NCBI RefSeq assembly: GCF_000600335.2
Contig: NZ_KK088593.1
Coordinates: 1 to 64,000 of the forward strand
From: Rubellimicrobium mesophilum DSM 19309
Lineage (GTDB): Bacteria > Pseudomonadota > Alphaproteobacteria > Rhodobacterales > Rhodobacteraceae
Direction of reading: 5' to 3'
Length of the DNA: 64,000 nucleotides
The notes below the pieces were generated by a model. That model saw nothing but the letters and a program-made list of their open reading frames with translations. It did no database searches and had not been told where the DNA came from. Position numbers and translations under genes: made by a program. Shown here piece by piece: positions 61,779-64,000 of this stretch. The stretch's first letter is position 1, and each line of letters opens with the position of its first letter.

Positions 61779-62960
61779 TGGTTCATCCGGCAAGTCAGGC
61801 TGCTTTTGGCGGCAGAGCGATCCCGGGCTGGCGTCGTGGCTGGTGCCGGCGCCGCCGGCCCCAGACGAACGGATGCCGGTGATCGTTCCAGTAGACTGTT
61901 GCCCGCTCCACCGCTTGCGCGATCTCCTCCCAGCTTTCAAACCGCCGGCCCTTCAGCGCCAGGGAGCGCAGCACCTTCCACCACGGCTCGATCAGGTTGA
62001 GGTAGGCTGCGTACTTCGGCTGGAAAACCATCTCCCAGCGCGGATGCGTCAGCAGGAACAGCAGCACGTCCGTGGCGCGATGCGTGCTCAGGTTGTCGAC
62101 GATCGCGTAGATCCGCTCGGTCTCGGCCGGTAGCCAGAGTTCGACCTCCTCCAAGAACGCCACCCAACTGACGGTGCTGCGCCCGAGATAGGGCCGGGTG
62201 AAGGCTTCGCCCGTGGCCGGTTGGAAAGCGCCAAAGATGTAACCTTTGCCGCGCCGACCGTAATCGATCTCCAGCTTGGCGCGTCCGGGACGGTCCTGCG
62301 TCTCGACCACGGCTTGACCGGGGTAGGTCTTGGCGCTCTCCGGGCCCATCTCGTCGAGGCAGACGACTAGGCTGCCTTCGGGCGGCGTGGTGTAGAGCGT
62401 CTCGATTCGCCCCTTTTTTCGGCGAAGGCGGGATCGACCCGCTCGCCGAACCAGGTCTCGTGCCGGCGCCAGCGCAAACCCTCGGCCAGGAGGATCTCGT
62501 CGATCCGGCTGCGCTTGATCGCAATCCCCTCCTGCTCGTTGAGATAGGCAGCCAGCCGGTCCAGCGTCCACGACGCAAACGGCAGATCCAGCGTCTTGGG
62601 GTCGGTGAGCGCGGTGGCGATCACGGTGGCGACCTGCTCGGGCGCATAGGTCGGCGGCCGGCCGGTGCGGCCTCGGTCCGCCAGACCGTCTAGGCCAGCG
62701 ACCTGGAAGCGGTGGATCCAGACGCGCACGGTATGGGCGGCAAGGCCAAGCTGCGCAGCAATGCGCGCGACGTCTTCGCCCCGGCTAGCGTGCCAGATGA
62801 TGCGGGCCCGTTCGACCTGCCGAGCGGGGGCCGTCCGCGAATGGGCCAGCCGCTCGATCGCCACCTGCTCCGCATCCGCCAACGCACGCAGTCGCAACTG
62901 TCGCATGGCCTCTCTCCAGCAAAGCACCGCTCACTGTACCATGACTTGCCGGATGAACCA
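61779..62960 (-). mobile_element. IS630-family insertion sequence (1182 bp)
   Basis: Bounded by perfect 19-bp terminal inverted repeats, TGGTTCATCCGGCAAGTCA at 61779-61797 and its complement at 62942-62960. CTAAC is repeated directly at 61774-61778 and 62961-62965. IS630 elements usually duplicate only TA; the 5-bp repeat contains TA, and the six bases after it (TGGTTC) also match the IS end, so the exact duplication is uncertain. It carries one transposase gene. The GC-rich IS sits in a lower-GC host gene. Confidence 0.9.
61795..62906 (-). CDS. IS630-family transposase (two frames)
   Basis: About 370 residues when joined. Frame 1 (ATG 62906; an ATG at 62927 is possible) has the helix-turn-helix MRQLRLRALADAEQVAIERL, GEDVARIAAQLGLAAHTVRV, WIHRFQVAGLDGLADRGRTG. 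Frame 2 has the DDE core: VVCLDEMGPESAKTYPGQAV (D), IYAIVDNLSTHRATDVLLFL (D) and YLNLIEPWWKVLRSLALKGR (E). The frames meet at a run of six A (T-run 62414-62419 on the plus strand) in GCC-GAA-AAA-AGG. A -1 slip gives EKKGRIETLYTTPPEG. This may be programmed frameshifting, known in IS630 relatives, or a lost base. Confidence 0.88.
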
Positions 62961-63794
62961 CTAACTGGTTCTTTCACAATTGGACTCTTAATTTTCATTA
63001 TCTGGGCTGTATGGCCATTTCTACTCGGGTTCCTGTTTCCTTGGGAGGACATCAACCCAGGAACCTCTGGCGATATGTTCGGGAGCTTGACCGCTCTTTT
63101 TTCCGGGCTCGCATTTGCTGGTTTGATTTCAACTCTGCTGATGCAGAGTCGTGAACTCCAGCTGCAACGAGATGAACTCACCCAGACGCGCGAGGTGTTC
63201 TCTGTCCAGAGATTCGAGACCACTCTCTTTGGACTGCTGAGACTACTGAACGACCATGTTGCATCCATAGAGGTAGACTCAACTGGCTGGGTTCGTCCCG
63301 GTGCTTCGAAGGAGGACAGCAGAGTCGGCCGCCTCGCTCTCGAAGTTATGGCAGAACGGCTCCCCACTCAGTTTGAAAGGCAAACCGAACGCGACAACGT
63401 AACTGGAAGACCTAAGGTCGTTGGCCAGACGCAACGAACCTTGGAACAAATAGTGGACAGCTACGAGAAAATCTATAGAGAGCGATTCGAGATCGCGTTA
63501 GGCCCATACTTCCGTTTGCTTTATAATATATTTCGACTGATCGAAGAGGCAAAACTATCTGAGCTCGAGCCTGAAAACCGTGCTGCGAAGAACGAATATG
63601 GGCGTATCGTTCGTGCTCAGTTGTCGTCCTCCGAGGTCAAGTTGCTGATGTTCAATGGGGCATCGACTTATGGTGTTAAGTTCAAACCATGGATCATCAA
63701 GTATTCGCTCCTGAAGCACCTGCCGTCGCTCGACAGACAGAATTGCGCAACCGTTTGTTCGGATTTTCCACCTCAGGCATTTGGCGAGCACTAA

Positions 63795-64000
63795 TCACGC
63801 CTGCAAGCTCCTCACCCCCACTTCCCCTTCCTCCCGCGCCCGGATCGCCAGCGCGGCTGCGTGAGCCCCCGCCGCCGTCGTGAAATACGGGATGCGCTCG
63901 CTCAGGGCCGCCGCGCGAATGTCGCGGGAGTCGCTCACGGCCTGGGTGCCCTCGGTGGTGTTCATCACCAGGGCGACGTGGCCGTCCTTGAGGCGGTCCA
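63795..64000 (-). CDS. carB: Carbamoyl-phosphate synthase large subunit (C-terminal end only)
   Basis: The minus strand reads DRLKDGHVALVMNTTEGTQA, VSDSRDIRAAALSERIPYFT, TAAGAHAAALAIRAREEGEV, GVRSLQA and stops at 63795. This is the MGS-like allosteric domain that ends CarB, the large subunit making carbamoyl phosphate for pyrimidines and arginine. Most of the gene lies beyond the window. Its stop directly abuts the putAbiC stop on the other strand. Confidence 0.93.
   Translation of the reverse strand, partial: DRLKDGHVALVMNTTEGTQAVSDSRDIRAAALSERIPYFTTAAGAHAAALAIRAREEGEVGVRSLQA

Larger units (their letters stand above)
61747..63794 (+). pseudogene. putAbiC-like phage abortive infection protein, split by IS630
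   Basis: The reading frame starts ATG 61747 (MKRNNFWYSL), is cut by the IS at 61779-62960, and resumes after the repeated CTAAC with TGSFTIGLLIFIIWAVWPFL. Removing the IS and one CTAAC leaves 861 bp, an exact 286-residue protein. Features: N-terminal membrane helix, then GDMFGSLTALFSGLAFAGLI (second helix), STLLMQSRELQLQRDELTQT coiled coil, RFETTLFGLLRLLNDHVASI, LGPYFRLLYNIFRLIEEAKL, YGRIVRAQLSSSEVKLLMFN and VKFKPWIIKYSLL. These match the putative phage abortive infection family (putAbiC). GC content is well below the neighbours, suggesting transfer. Inactive as it stands. Confidence 0.82.

Overview
The window is about 64 kb of very GC-rich (roughly 65-70% by eye) alphaproteobacterial chromosome. 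Gene content and order point to the order Rhodobacterales (Rhodobacteraceae or Paracoccaceae). The evidence is hisS-hisZ-hisG, the five-gene atpHAGDC operon, a fused sulfate adenylyltransferase/APS kinase, class II ribonucleotide reductase NrdJ, the Hsp20-DUF1150 pair, lgt-midA-pgeF, the trxB/lrp divergon and several small Rhodobacterales families (DUF1489, DUF2125, DUF6894, YdcH). I cannot name the genus.

Layout. 1-3.6 kb: end of slyX, then hisS-hisZ-hisG. 3.6-15 kb: two RTX-type calcium-binding repeat proteins, DUF1489, nrdJ, a very acidic unknown protein, a VOC protein, a YdcZ transporter pair, rpsD, homospermidine synthase and a small WYL protein. 15-20.5 kb: DsbA-like protein, hisC-tyrC-extensin-like operon, DUF2125, ChaC-like cyclotransferase. 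20.6-27.5 kb: a MotA/TolQ-like channel with an OmpA-domain partner carrying a huge coiled coil, DUF6766, clpA. 27.7-36.7 kb: gloB, a methyltransferase, the ATP synthase F1 operon, an HWE-type kinase, prs. 36.7-41.1 kb: a minus-strand run of threonine aldolase, YcgN, ribF, a HAD phosphatase and a manganese pyrophosphatase. 41.6-45.9 kb: a small protein, a Tyr/Gly/Gln/Ser-rich BON protein resembling eukaryotic prion-like domains, and groESL with a perfect CIRCE operator. 45.9-60.8 kb: mostly housekeeping (purEK, Hsp20, cytochrome b561, sulfate activation, trxB, lgt, proC, csaA, tdk). 60.8-63.8 kb: an accessory patch between tdk and carB with a lower-GC phage-abortive-infection-like gene split by an IS630-family insertion. 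The window ends in carB.

Most interesting. (1) Two intergenic 108-nt elements 37 kb apart align without gaps, each ending in an 11-bp perfect inverted repeat around a conserved core. (2) The BON protein has a FUS-like low-complexity domain of about 380 residues with 38 tyrosines. (3) A putAbiC-like defence gene carries an IS630 copy; removing the IS plus one 5-bp repeat restores an exact 286-codon frame. (4) The middle of hisS (about 665-1315) is far more AT-rich than its ends, suggesting a recombinational patch.

Caution on sequence quality. About ten otherwise conserved genes (hisG, hss, an RTX gene, chaC, clpA, a HAD gene, groEL, purE, sat-cysC, the IS630 transposase) are broken by one- or two-base length changes, nearly all in G/C homopolymers. 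Because groEL, hisG and sat-cysC are affected, I read most of these as assembly errors and annotate the genes across the breaks.
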